Source: Streptococcus suis (lineage in GTDB: Bacteria > Bacillota > Bacilli > Lactobacillales > Streptococcaceae). From it: DNA of 64,000 bases. The stretch's first letter is position 1, and the number at the start of each line of letters is the position of its first letter. The translations under genes were made by a program, and so were the position numbers. The stretch covers positions 1 to 64,000 of the forward strand of contig NZ_JAGFUX010000010.1 of assembly GCF_017601095.1 (NCBI RefSeq). Reading direction: 5' to 3'. This document shows positions 33,441 through 41,940 of the stretch, piece after piece. The notes under the pieces were generated by a model. The model made no database searches. It was not told the DNA's origin and saw nothing but the letters and a program-made list of their open reading frames with translations.

Positions 33441-33784
33441 TATTTGAGGGAGGGGGAGATGCCCCATAACCTTCGTATTGAAAGGATTTGAATGCGTGCT
33501 AAAAGCGTCGAGTTTTATACGGTTTCTTGACGTGAGATTTTCAAAACGATATTTTTTGAAAATCGAGCTAATATAAGATATAGAAATTGCCCATAGGCAG
33601 TTTCATCTGGTGACGCGGAGCTAGTTGACCGTCACCAGTTATCTTGTGAACGCACTTATATCTAGAAAGGAATTGAACACGCCCTAAACGCTGTGTGAAA
33701 AAGACAAATTCTCCTAGAGCGTTAACGCTCTTCGTCAAATTTCCTATTTTCACCGTGCGTTTTACGGGCTCTGTATCTTAAATT
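33441..33784 (+). ncRNA. Structured leader or small RNA upstream of uvrA
   Basis: No coding sequence is evident. It holds several strong stems: GATTTTCAAA / TTTGAAAATC (33536-33564); an outer AGATATA / TATATCT (33576-33582 and 33657-33663) enclosing GAAATTGCC / GGCAGTTTC (33583-33604) and CTGGTGAC / GTCACCAG (33607-33638), a three-way-junction shape; and a long imperfect rod, 33681-33769, whose tip is the 16-bp palindrome AGAGCGTTAACGCTCT. A motif GAAAGGA-TTGAA-CG-CTAAA-GC appears twice (33480-33507, 33665-33691). I do not recognise it as a known riboswitch. Confidence 0.5.
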
Positions 33785-36610
33785 ATGCAAGAAAATATTG
33801 TGATTCATGGGGCTCGTGCCCATAACTTAAAAAATATTGATGTGACAATTCCGCGTGAGAAGTTGGTGGTGGTGACTGGTTTGTCAGGCTCTGGTAAGTC
33901 GAGTTTGGCTTTTGATACCTTGTATGCCGAAGGCCAACGTCGCTATGTGGAGTCTTTGTCTGCCTATGCTCGTCAGTTCTTGGGCAACATGGACAAGCCT
34001 GATGTGGATTCCATAGAGGGTCTTAGCCCTGCTATTTCTATTGACCAAAAAACAACCTCGCGGAATCCGCGTTCGACGGTTGGAACGGCAACAGAAATCA
34101 ATGACTATCTCCGCTTGCTTTATGCTCGGGTAGGGATGCCTTACTGTATCAATGGACATGGGGCCATTGCGGCTTCTTCGGTGGAGCAGATTGTCGATGA
34201 GGTTTTGGAATTGCCAGAACGCCAACGTTTGCAGATTTTGGCGCCAATTGTGCGAAAGAAAAAGGGGCAACACAAGACCATTTTTGAGAAAATCCAGAAG
34301 GACGGCTATGTTCGGGTGCGGGTCAATGGTGATGTCTATGATGTGTCGGAAGTGCCAGAATTGTCTAAGAGTAAGGCTCACAACATTGAGGTCGTGGTCG
34401 ATCGGATTGTCATCAAAGAGGGCATTCGTTCGCGGCTCTTTGACTCGATTGAGGCGGCCTTGCGGATTGCGGACGGCTATGTCATCATCGATACCATGGA
34501 TGAGAAGGAAATGCTTTTCTCTGAGTACTATGCCTGCCCAGTTTGTGGCTTTACAGTACCAGAGTTGGAGCCTCGTCTATTCTCATTCAATGCTCCTTTT
34601 GGGTCTTGTAGCGACTGTGACGGTTTGGGCATGAAGCTGGAAGTGGATGCGGATTTGATTGTCCCAGATGCCAGCAAGACCTTGCGTGACGGTGCCTTGG
34701 CTCCGTGGAATCCAATCTCATCCAACTACTATCCTCAGATGTTGGAGCAGGCCATGAATCACTTTGGTGTGGACATGGACAAGCCTTTCGAGGAATTGAC
34801 GGAAGAGGAGAAGAACCTGATTTTCAATGGATCGGATGGTAAAGAATTCCATTTCCATTATGAAAATGAGTTCGGTGGGGTGCGTGATATCGATATTCCC
34901 TTTGAGGGCTTGATTACCAATATCAATCGCCGCTACCGTGAAACCAACAGTGACTATACGCGGACGGTTATGAAGGCTTACATGAATGAGCTGACCTGTG
35001 GAACCTGCCACGGCTATCGCCTCAATGACCAAGCCCTGTCTGTTAAAGTTGGTGGCGAGCAGGGACTTCATATAGGACAGTTGTCTGATTTGTCCGTGGC
35101 GGATCATTTGCAAGTCATTGAAAATCTGACCTTGTCTGAAAATGAAGCCACCATTGCGACGCCCATTGTCAAGGAAATCAAGGATCGCCTGTCCTTCCTT
35201 AATAACGTAGGTTTGAATTACCTGACTCTTTCACGAGCAGCAGGTACGCTTTCGGGTGGTGAGAGCCAGCGGATTCGTTTGGCGACCCAGATTGGGTCCA
35301 ACCTGTCAGGTGTCCTCTATATTCTGGATGAGCCGTCGATCGGTCTGCACCAACGGGACAACGACCGCCTGATTGCCAGTCTTAAGAAAATGCGTGATTT
35401 GGGCAATACCTTGATTGTGGTGGAGCATGACGAGGACACCATGCGGGAGGCGGACTGGTTGATTGATATCGGTCCAGGTGCGGGTGTCTTTGGCGGAGAA
35501 ATCGTGGCCTCTGGCACACCAGCCCAAGTAGCTAAAAATAAAAAATCCATTACAGGCCAGTACCTGTCTGGCAAACGTGAAATTCCAGTTCCTTTGGAAC
35601 GTCGTGTTGGCAATGGTCGATTCCTGGAGGTGACCGGTGCCAAAGAAAACAACCTGCAAGATGTGACTGTTCGGTTCCCACTTGGGAAATTTGTAGCGGT
35701 GACAGGGGTGTCTGGTTCAGGGAAATCAACCCTGGTCAATTCCATTTTGAAAAAAGCTATCGCCCAGAAACTCAATCGCAATTCGGACAAGCCAGGTAAG
35801 TTCAAGTCCATTTCAGGAATCGAACACTTGGATCGCTTGATTGATATTGATCAAAGTCCGATTGGACGGACACCGCGTTCCAACCCAGCTACCTACACAG
35901 GTGTATTTGACGATATTCGGGACCTCTTTGCCCAGACCAATGAAGCCAAAATCCGTGGCTACAAGAAGGGACGGTTCTCCTTTAACGTCAAAGGTGGTCG
36001 TTGTGAGGCTTGTTCTGGTGACGGGATTATCAAGATTGAAATGCACTTCCTGCCAGATGTCTTTGTACCTTGTGAAGTCTGTCATGGACACCGTTACAAT
36101 TCTGAAACCTTGGAAGTACATTACAAGGAGAAAAATATCGCTCAGGTCCTTGATATGACTGTCAATGACGCGGTCGAGTTCTTCAAGCATATTCCGAAGA
36201 TTGAGCGGAAACTTCGCACCATTCAAGATGTGGGCTTGGGCTATGTTACTCTAGGTCAGCCAGCAACGACCCTATCAGGTGGGGAAGCCCAGCGGATGAA
36301 GTTGGCCTCTGAACTCCACAAGCGGTCAACTGGTAAATCCTTGTATATCTTGGATGAGCCAACGACAGGCTTGCATACAGAGGACATTGCCCAGTTGCTC
36401 AAGGTCTTGGCTCGCTTTGTCGATGACGGTAACACCGTCCTTGTCATTGAGCACAATCTGGATGTCATCAAGACAGCCGACCACATTATCGACATGGGAC
36501 CAGAAGGCGGTGTCGGCGGTGGTACCGTTGTTGCGACAGGAACACCAGAAGAAGTAGCAGCTAACCCAGCCAGCTTTACAGGCCAGTATTTGAAAACCAA
36601 GTTGAAGTAA
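33785..36610 (+). CDS. uvrA: UvrABC excinuclease subunit A
   Basis: UvrA finds bulky DNA lesions and loads UvrB in nucleotide excision repair. The 941-residue ABC-type ATPase has two nucleotide-binding domains: Walker [10 protein letters not shown] near 32 and GVSGSGKST near 641. It also has two LSGGE signatures and zinc modules with CPVC..CSDC and CEAC..CEVC. It begins [17 protein letters not shown], the typical streptococcal start, but the ATG is preceded by CTGTATCTTAAATT with no Shine-Dalgarno match. The upstream 340-nt region is highly structured. A terminator follows; uvrB is not in the window. Confidence 0.97.
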   Translation: MQENIVIHGARAHNLKNIDVTIPREKLVVVTGLSGSGKSSLAFDTLYAEGQRRYVESLSAYARQFLGNMDKPDVDSIEGLSPAISIDQKTTSRNPRSTVGTATEINDYLRLLYARVGMPYCINGHGAIAASSVEQIVDEVLELPERQRLQILAPIVRKKKGQHKTIFEKIQKDGYVRVRVNGDVYDVSEVPELSKSKAHNIEVVVDRIVIKEGIRSRLFDSIEAALRIADGYVIIDTMDEKEMLFSEYYACPVCGFTVPELEPRLFSFNAPFGSCSDCDGLGMKLEVDADLIVPDASKTLRDGALAPWNPISSNYYPQMLEQAMNHFGVDMDKPFEELTEEEKNLIFNGSDGKEFHFHYENEFGGVRDIDIPFEGLITNINRRYRETNSDYTRTVMKAYMNELTCGTCHGYRLNDQALSVKVGGEQGLHIGQLSDLSVADHLQVIENLTLSENEATIATPIVKEIKDRLSFLNNVGLNYLTLSRAAGTLSGGESQRIRLATQIGSNLSGVLYILDEPSIGLHQRDNDRLIASLKKMRDLGNTLIVVEHDEDTMREADWLIDIGPGAGVFGGEIVASGTPAQVAKNKKSITGQYLSGKREIPVPLERRVGNGRFLEVTGAKENNLQDVTVRFPLGKFVAVTGVSGSGKSTLVNSILKKAIAQKLNRNSDKPGKFKSISGIEHLDRLIDIDQSPIGRTPRSNPATYTGVFDDIRDLFAQTNEAKIRGYKKGRFSFNVKGGRCEACSGDGIIKIEMHFLPDVFVPCEVCHGHRYNSETLEVHYKEKNIAQVLDMTVNDAVEFFKHIPKIERKLRTIQDVGLGYVTLGQPATTLSGGEAQRMKLASELHKRSTGKSLYILDEPTTGLHTEDIAQLLKVLARFVDDGNTVLVIEHNLDVIKTADHIIDMGPEGGVGGGTVVATGTPEEVAANPASFTGQYLKTKLK

Positions 36611-36611
36611 A

Positions 36612-36633
36612 AAGTCGCCACGCGGCTTTTTCT
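36612..36633 (+). terminator. uvrA terminator
   Basis: AAGTCGC / GCGGCTT stem with a CAC loop, then TTTTTC. Confidence 0.8.
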
Positions 36634-36705
36634 TATTTACTGGAAGTTTATTGGTAATTCTGTGCATTTCTGCTATAATAGTTACAATATCTTTGGAGGT
36701 AGATT

Positions 36706-37767
36706 ATGCAAAATCGACTTGAAAAACTTCGTGGAAAAATGGCTGAGCAGTCGATAGAGGCTCTCTATGTGACCAATTTGAAAAATGTTTATTATCTGAC
36801 AGGTTTCTGGGGGTCGGCAGGAGTGGTGCTGATTACGCCTAGCCGCCAGGTTTTGATTACAGATGACCGCTATATCACCTATGCCCAATCGGTTGTCACA
36901 GACTTTGAAGTTCTCTCCAATCGAGATGAATTGGGAACGACAGCTGGCTTGGTTAAGGATATGGGTATCAAAGAAGTGGCCTTTGAGGATGAGATTTCAG
37001 TAGCCTATTTCAAGTCCATGGAAGCTGTCTTTGCTGGAACGACTCTTAGACCGACTACCAATCTGATTGCAGACCTGCGGATGATTAAGGATGCGGCAGA
37101 GCTTGCCACCATTCAGCGAGCTTGTCAGATTTCAGACCAGGCATTTATTGACGCTTTAGACTTTATCAAACCAGGTAAAACAGAGATTGAAATTGCCAAT
37201 TTCTTGGACTTTCGTATGCGGGAAATGGGGGCAGAAGGGGTATCTTTTGATACCATTGCTGCATCGGGTTACCGCTCTGCTATGCCCCACGGACGTGCGT
37301 CCAATAAGGTGATTGAGGCTGGCGAGGCTTTGACGCTGGACTTTGGCTGCTTGTATGACCACTATGTCAGCGATATGACGCGGACGGTCTATGTCGGTTC
37401 GGTCAGTGATGAAGAGCGAGAGATTTATGAAACCGTTCTGGCGGCGAATCAAGCCTTGATTGCGACGGCTAAGGCGGGTATGGAATACAAGGAGTTTGAC
37501 GGTGTCCCACGTCGTGTCATCGAGCAGGCTGGTTATGGTCCTTACTTTACCCACGGTATCGGGCACGGAATGGGCTTGGATGTTCACGAGTATCCCTACT
37601 TTAGCCGAACAGCTACGGATCCCATTCAGGCAGGTATGGTATTGACTGATGAGCCGGGCATTTATCTTGAGGGCAAATACGGTGTCCGTATCGAAGATGA
37701 CCTACTGATTACGGACACGGGTTGTAAGGTGTTGACTTTGGCACCCAAAGAATTGATTGTCATTTGA
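36706..37767 (+). CDS. pepP: Xaa-Pro aminopeptidase (M24B, PepP/PapA type)
   Basis: This 353-residue cytoplasmic metallopeptidase removes N-terminal residues before proline. An N-terminal creatinase-like domain (about 1-125) precedes the pita-bread catalytic domain. Dinuclear-metal ligands are visible in LDFGCLYDHYVSDMTRT (two Asp), HGIGHGMGLDVHE (His), LTDEPGIY (Glu) and GVRIEDDLL (Glu). It leads the conserved pepP-efp-Asp23-nusB cluster and has a TATAAT -10 upstream of its GGAGG site. Confidence 0.93.
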   Translation: MQNRLEKLRGKMAEQSIEALYVTNLKNVYYLTGFWGSAGVVLITPSRQVLITDDRYITYAQSVVTDFEVLSNRDELGTTAGLVKDMGIKEVAFEDEISVAYFKSMEAVFAGTTLRPTTNLIADLRMIKDAAELATIQRACQISDQAFIDALDFIKPGKTEIEIANFLDFRMREMGAEGVSFDTIAASGYRSAMPHGRASNKVIEAGEALTLDFGCLYDHYVSDMTRTVYVGSVSDEEREIYETVLAANQALIATAKAGMEYKEFDGVPRRVIEQAGYGPYFTHGIGHGMGLDVHEYPYFSRTATDPIQAGMVLTDEPGIYLEGKYGVRIEDDLLITDTGCKVLTLAPKELIVI

Positions 37768-37830
37768 GAAATCTGTCAGTTTGTGGTAAAATAAACCGAA
37801 TAAATAAAATTTGAAGAGGTATTCAATACG

Positions 37831-38388
37831 ATGATTGAAGCAAGTAAACTTAGAGCAGGTATGACCTTCGAAGCAGAAGGTAAGTTGATTAAGGTTTTGG
37901 ATGCGAGCCACCACAAGCCAGGTAAGGGCAATACCATCATGCGTATGAAATTGCGTGATGTGCGTACAGGTTCAACTTTTGACACGACCTACCGTCCAGA
38001 TGAGAAGTTTGAGCAAGCCATTATCGAAACCGTCCCAGCTCAATACCTTTACCAAATGGATGACACTGCCTATTTCATGAATACTGAGACTTACGACCAG
38101 TATGAAATTCCAGTAGCAACTATTCAAGAAGAATTGCTCTACATCTTGGAAAACTCTGACGTGAAAATCCAATTCTACGGAACGGAAGTGATTGGTGTTA
38201 CTGTACCGACTACTGTTGAGTTGGTGGTTGCAGAAACCCAGCCATCTATCAAAGGTGCGACTGTAACAGGTTCAGGGAAGCCAGCTACAATGGAAACTGG
38301 TTTGGTTGTTAACGTACCAGACTTTATCGAAGCTGGACAAAAATTAGTGATTAACACTGCAGAAGGAACTTACGTTTCTCGTGCTTAA
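37831..38388 (+). CDS. efp: Elongation factor P
   Basis: EF-P rescues ribosomes stalled at polyproline stretches. The 185-residue protein has the three OB-like domains and the tip loop HHKPGKG near residue 32, where a Lys can carry a modification. Proline-rich proteins are plausible clients here, including the GH20 surface enzyme at 50 kb with its ten PPVD repeats. It lies between pepP and an Asp23 gene as in other Firmicutes. Confidence 0.97.
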   Translation: MIEASKLRAGMTFEAEGKLIKVLDASHHKPGKGNTIMRMKLRDVRTGSTFDTTYRPDEKFEQAIIETVPAQYLYQMDDTAYFMNTETYDQYEIPVATIQEELLYILENSDVKIQFYGTEVIGVTVPTTVELVVAETQPSIKGATVTGSGKPATMETGLVVNVPDFIEAGQKLVINTAEGTYVSRA

Positions 38389-38410
38389 TAGCGACTAGAA
38401 AGGAGAGCCC

Positions 38411-38803
38411 ATGTCAAAAGAACATCAAGGCGAAATCATTATTGCACCGCGCGTGTTAGAAGTTATTACAGGAATCGCTGCGGCTAAGGTGGAAGGGGTT
38501 CACTCTCTGCATAACAAACGCGTGGCAGATAACCTCTCAAAATCCGCTTTAAACAGAGGTGTTTATCTTCAATCAGATGATGAGGGCATCTTGACAGCAG
38601 ATATTTACGTTTATCTTGAATATGGAGTAAATGTTCCAGCTGTTTCAATGGATATTCAACGTGCAGTCAAAACAGCTATCCGTAACTATGCAGAAGTAAC
38701 AGTAGCAGCGGTTAATATTCACGTTGATGGGATTGTTCCCGACAAGACTCCCAAGCCAGCCTTGAAAGACTTGTTTGGAGAGGATTTTTTGGATGAAGAA
38801 TAA
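38411..38803 (+). CDS. Asp23/Gls24 family protein (YqhY-like)
   Basis: This 130-residue DUF322 protein has the core HQGEIIIAPRVLEVITGIAA-type N-terminus and VTVAAVNIHVDGIV near the end. In Bacillus the corresponding gene yqhY is linked to acetyl-CoA carboxylase activity and lipid synthesis; that role is not shown for this species. The C-terminus (about 110-130) is acidic. It overlaps nusB by 11 bases. Confidence 0.9.
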   Translation: MSKEHQGEIIIAPRVLEVITGIAAAKVEGVHSLHNKRVADNLSKSALNRGVYLQSDDEGILTADIYVYLEYGVNVPAVSMDIQRAVKTAIRNYAEVTVAAVNIHVDGIVPDKTPKPALKDLFGEDFLDEE

Positions 38804-39215
38804 TTCAAGACATTACCTACGCCAGTGTGCCTTACAGGCCATTGTTTCAGTGGAATTTGGGCAGGAGCCTGTTCAGGCGGCTCAATTTTCTTACGTTTAT
38901 GACAAGGAAGAAGAGGCAGAAGGGATCGAAATTCCTCTCTTCTTGCTCAATTTGGTAACAGGTGTTGCCAGCCATCAGGAAGAGTTGGACAAGGAATTAT
39001 CTACTCGCTTGAAAGCAGGTTGGACCTTGGATCGTTTGACCTTGATTGATAAAAGCATCCTACGTTTGGGCTTGTTTGAAATCCTATACTTTGAAGAAAC
39101 TCCAGCAAAGGTTGCGGTCAATGAAGCAGTTGAATTTGCAAAGCAATTTTCAGATCAAGCATCTGCAAAATTTATCAACGGTATCCTCAGTCCCTTCATC
39201 AAAGAAGAAGCTTAA
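38793..39215 (+). CDS. nusB: Transcription antitermination factor NusB
   Basis: NusB, with NusE/S10, promotes rRNA antitermination. The 140-residue helical protein contains RHYLRQCALQAI at the start and the family motif VNEAVEFAKQFSDQASAKFINGIL near the C-terminus. The ATG at 38793 is chosen because GGAGAGGA lies upstream within the Asp23 gene. A terminator follows. Confidence 0.96.
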   Translation: MKNNSRHYLRQCALQAIVSVEFGQEPVQAAQFSYVYDKEEEAEGIEIPLFLLNLVTGVASHQEELDKELSTRLKAGWTLDRLTLIDKSILRLGLFEILYFEETPAKVAVNEAVEFAKQFSDQASAKFINGILSPFIKEEA

Positions 39216-39240
39216 CTTCAGATTGGTAACTAAAAGAATA

Positions 39241-39270
39241 AGACTTGGTTAATAAATTCCAAGTCTTTTT
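39241..39270 (+). terminator. nusB terminator
   Basis: AGACTTGG / CCAAGTCT stem with a 10-base loop, then five T. Confidence 0.8.
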
Positions 39271-39283
39271 GTCTGCAAAAAAT

Positions 39284-39319
39284 TGAAAAACCAAGGCTAG
39301 TAGGATTACTAACCTTGGT
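39284..39319 (-). terminator. scrR terminator
   Basis: On the minus strand, ACCAAGGTTAGTA / TACTAGCCTTGGT, a 13-bp stem with one G-T pair, followed by TTTTTC. Confidence 0.8.
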
Positions 39320-39335
39320 AGTCTAGAATGAGAAC

Positions 39336-40301
39336 TTATAGGCTCTTGCCTGCCAATAAACTAATTGGAAGTGAGTAATCAGTCTGTTTGAGTTCATTGC
39401 CATCGATTTTTTGAAGCAGGAGATCGACCAGTAAACCAGCGATTTCCTTGAGCGGTTGTCGGATGGTAGTCAATTGGGGGTAATGGGTTTCTACAAAAAA
39501 AGTTCCATCGTAGCCAATCAATTTTAAATCCTGTGGAATAGAGAGCCCTAGCTGTTGGGCAATATTCCATACCAGCATAGCTGTTAGGTCACCAGAGACA
39601 AAGACCCCGTCTGGCTTGTCGGACTGGAGGATCGATTTGATTTCCATCTCCTTTCGAATCGGAGAAAAATCACTTGAGATATGATGGATAGTCGCAGATG
39701 GAAAGATGGAGGAGAATCCGACTTGACGCAAACCTGTTGGTGAATTTGAATCGTCGTTTCCTGTAATCATAATCGGTCGCTTGCAGCCAGCCTTTTGGAG
39801 CATCTGAGCAGCCAAGACTCCTCCTCCTCTGTTGTCGGATGAAACAACCGGGATTGATGGTGATAGATTTCGGTCAAAGGAAATAATCGGGGCAGAAACC
39901 CGGTCATAGTCCTTGATACCAAGGTTATGACTGCCAGAGATAATGCCGTCAACCTGGTTGGCGGCTAGCATTTCTAAGTATTCTCTTTCCTTTTCTGACT
40001 CATGTTGGCTATTGCAGATGATGGTTTTATAACCGCGGTTGAAGAGTTCACTTTCTAGGTGGCTGATTAATTCTGCGTAGAAGACATTGCTGATATTTGG
40101 GAAAATCAAGCCGACTAATTTTGCCGACTTGCCTTGTAAACTCCGAGCCAGGTTGTTGGGTTTGTAGCCCAATTCTTTCATTGCCTCCTGGACTTTTTTG
40201 ACAGTTTTTTCAGAAAGATAGCCCTTTTTGTTGATAACACGAGAAACCGTTGTCGGGCTGACTCCTGCTAGCTGGGCAACATCAGTTAGTTTTGCGACCA
40301 T
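39336..40301 (-). CDS. scrR: LacI-family sucrose operon repressor ScrR
   Basis: This 321-residue repressor has an N-terminal LacI helix-turn-helix, LTDVAQLAGVSPTTVSRVIN, and a periplasmic-binding-like effector domain. It lies directly downstream of scrB, overlapping it by 20 bases, the usual streptococcal sucrose arrangement. It should repress the divergent scrB and scrA promoters, where two AAACGTTT-centred sites are visible, until a sucrose-derived inducer appears. Confidence 0.93.
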   Translation of the reverse strand: MVAKLTDVAQLAGVSPTTVSRVINKKGYLSEKTVKKVQEAMKELGYKPNNLARSLQGKSAKLVGLIFPNISNVFYAELISHLESELFNRGYKTIICNSQHESEKEREYLEMLAANQVDGIISGSHNLGIKDYDRVSAPIISFDRNLSPSIPVVSSDNRGGGVLAAQMLQKAGCKRPIMITGNDDSNSPTGLRQVGFSSIFPSATIHHISSDFSPIRKEMEIKSILQSDKPDGVFVSGDLTAMLVWNIAQQLGLSIPQDLKLIGYDGTFFVETHYPQLTTIRQPLKEIAGLLVDLLLQKIDGNELKQTDYSLPISLLAGKSL

Positions 40302-41736
40302 AGTCTAAGTGGTAATAGGTTCCAGTTGGGTTTCCGGCTGTTATGGCAATGCCAGTCTGATCAGCATCTGGGAAGACCCGTCCAGAGAACACTTTTTCTC
40401 CTTTATTGATGAAAATTTCAAAGACTGATTTGTCAATGAAGATAGATGCACTGGTTTCAGCCTTGTCAATGGTGCAGGAACGTCTGGTTCCAAAATCCAG
40501 AGCGAAAGCTTGTCCGCAGTCCTTGCGGTCCACGGTTATTATACCATTTTCAGTATCTAGGGTCAAAGTTAGCCCTTTGTTTTCCTTGTTAGCAAAGAGG
40601 ACTAGCTCAGTCTTGCTGTTGGCAGGAATGGTCAAGTCTAGTTCATAAATATTGTTGGTTTCTTTTTGATTTGAAAATGGCTGAGCTTCTTGACGCAGGC
40701 TGGTGATGGCTTCGACAGGGTACTGGTAGAGTTTGCCGTCCTTGATTGTCAGCTCTTTGACCAAGGACAAGCAACCTTGGTAATCGAAAGCATCGGTTGG
40801 GTATTCAACATCTGGAAGGGCCAACCAGCTGACAGATAGGGCACGGCCATCCGGAGCATTGAAAGCCTGGGTTGCGTAGCATTCAAAACCATAGTCAAGA
40901 TTAATCAACTCACCCGGATCAACAATAGTCGCAGTTTCAGGGTCAAAGCTCTGGCCAATCTTGTACATATTTGGATAGATGTTGCCGTAGTCCAACACTT
41001 CTTTGTCCAACCCTTGTGGACAGTAGAGGAGGATAGGTTGCTCACCGACAAAGGCAATGTTTGGACACTCCATCATGTAGGCGGTCATGTCATTGGCGAA
41101 ATCCAGGTCACCGACCAAGGTCCAGTTTAGGTAGTCGTTGTTTTCGGCTTTATAGAGTTTGACAATCCCTTTTTTATCCAGATTTTGTCCGCCGACAATG
41201 GCGTAATACTGCCCCTTGTAGTTAAAGATTTGCGGATCGCGGAAGTGGTCAGTTGTATCTTCTGGTTGGTCGATCAAGATTTTATCAATCTTTTCAATCT
41301 TGCCGTCCTTGTCCATCAAGGCACCGATTTGGTATGGATGGCGGACCCAATTTTCATCGCGGACATTTCCTGTATAGAAGAGGAAGAGTTTGTCACCGAA
41401 TTCCATAGCAGAACCAGAGTAGGCACCGTGGCTATCAAGTGGGGTATCTGGATACATAACCGTGCCTGTTTCTTCAAAGTGGACCAAATCTGTTGACTCA
41501 GTATGAACCCATGATTTTAAGCCATGTGCAGCACCAAATGGGAAGTACTGGTAGAACAAGGTCCATTTTCCATTAAAATAGGAAAAGCCATTCGGGTCAT
41601 TCAAAAGACCATGTGGAGTTTCAATGTGGAAGTTGGTTCTCCAAGGGGAACTCTCTGTGTTTTTTTTGATTTTTTCAATATATTCTGGCGTCCAGTCAGC
41701 ATAAGCTCGGTAACGCTCTTCAGTTGTAAAAGCCAT
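40282..41736 (-). CDS. scrB: Sucrose-6-phosphate hydrolase (GH32)
   Basis: ScrB splits sucrose-6-phosphate, the product of PTS uptake, into glucose-6-phosphate and fructose. The 484-residue GH32 enzyme shows the nucleophile motif LLNDPNG, the FRDPQIF motif and the acid/base motif MECPNI, plus a C-terminal beta-sandwich. It is divergent from the transporter scrA and overlaps scrR. Confidence 0.96.
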   Translation of the reverse strand: MAFTTEERYRAYADWTPEYIEKIKKNTESSPWRTNFHIETPHGLLNDPNGFSYFNGKWTLFYQYFPFGAAHGLKSWVHTESTDLVHFEETGTVMYPDTPLDSHGAYSGSAMEFGDKLFLFYTGNVRDENWVRHPYQIGALMDKDGKIEKIDKILIDQPEDTTDHFRDPQIFNYKGQYYAIVGGQNLDKKGIVKLYKAENNDYLNWTLVGDLDFANDMTAYMMECPNIAFVGEQPILLYCPQGLDKEVLDYGNIYPNMYKIGQSFDPETATIVDPGELINLDYGFECYATQAFNAPDGRALSVSWLALPDVEYPTDAFDYQGCLSLVKELTIKDGKLYQYPVEAITSLRQEAQPFSNQKETNNIYELDLTIPANSKTELVLFANKENKGLTLTLDTENGIITVDRKDCGQAFALDFGTRRSCTIDKAETSASIFIDKSVFEIFINKGEKVFSGRVFPDADQTGIAITAGNPTGTYYHLDYGRKTN

Positions 41737-41771
41737 TTGTTTACTCCAAATCTTCTAATTGTTCATTTAAT

Positions 41772-41800
41772 ATAGTAAACGTTTTCTTTCAAAAAATCAA
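41772..41800 (-). promoter_or_regulatory. scrB promoter
   Basis: On the minus strand, TTGATT (41795-41800) and TACTAT (41772-41777) are separated by 17 bp. The -10 overlaps operator 1. Confidence 0.65.
41774..41787. promoter_or_regulatory. ScrR operator 1 (scrB side)
   Basis: AGTAAACGTTTTCT is centred on AAACGTTT, the LacI-family half-site pattern. Confidence 0.6.
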
Positions 41801-41837
41801 GTTTTTACTAGTTTTTTAAGTGAATTAGTAAAAAAAT

Positions 41838-41854
41838 GTGATAAACGTTTGACA
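41838..41854. promoter_or_regulatory. ScrR operator 2 (scrA side)
   Basis: GTGATAAACGTTTGACA is centred on AAACGTTT and overlaps the scrA -35 hexamer. Its centre is 66 bp from that of operator 1, so looping is possible. Confidence 0.6.
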
Positions 41855-41876
41855 TATTCATTAAAAGTGTTATAAT
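41849..41876 (+). promoter_or_regulatory. scrA promoter
   Basis: TTGACA (41849-41854), 16 bp, then TATAAT (41871-41876), both consensus. Confidence 0.8.
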
Positions 41877-41890
41877 AGGACCATAGAAAG

Positions 41891-41908
41891 TTTGAAAACA
41901 CTTTCAAA
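41891..41908. promoter_or_regulatory. cre-like site in the scrA leader
   Basis: TTTGAAAACACTTTCAAA has 7-bp inverted arms and matches the CcpA cre pattern except CA for the central CG. Located downstream of +1, it fits a roadblock catabolite-repression site. Confidence 0.5.
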
Positions 41909-41940
41909 AACATAAAAATAAATAAGGAGATTTTTGCAAG

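Noticed and set aside
33568..33753. 61-codon minus-strand frame upstream of uvrA
   Set aside because: It has no ribosome site, and the stretch is dominated by inverted repeats expected of RNA structure rather than coding DNA.
33337..33784. M-box or other magnesium riboswitch for corA
   Set aside because: The structured part is oriented and placed to be read toward uvrA, and the corA promoter lies downstream of it on the minus strand, so the corA mRNA would not include it.
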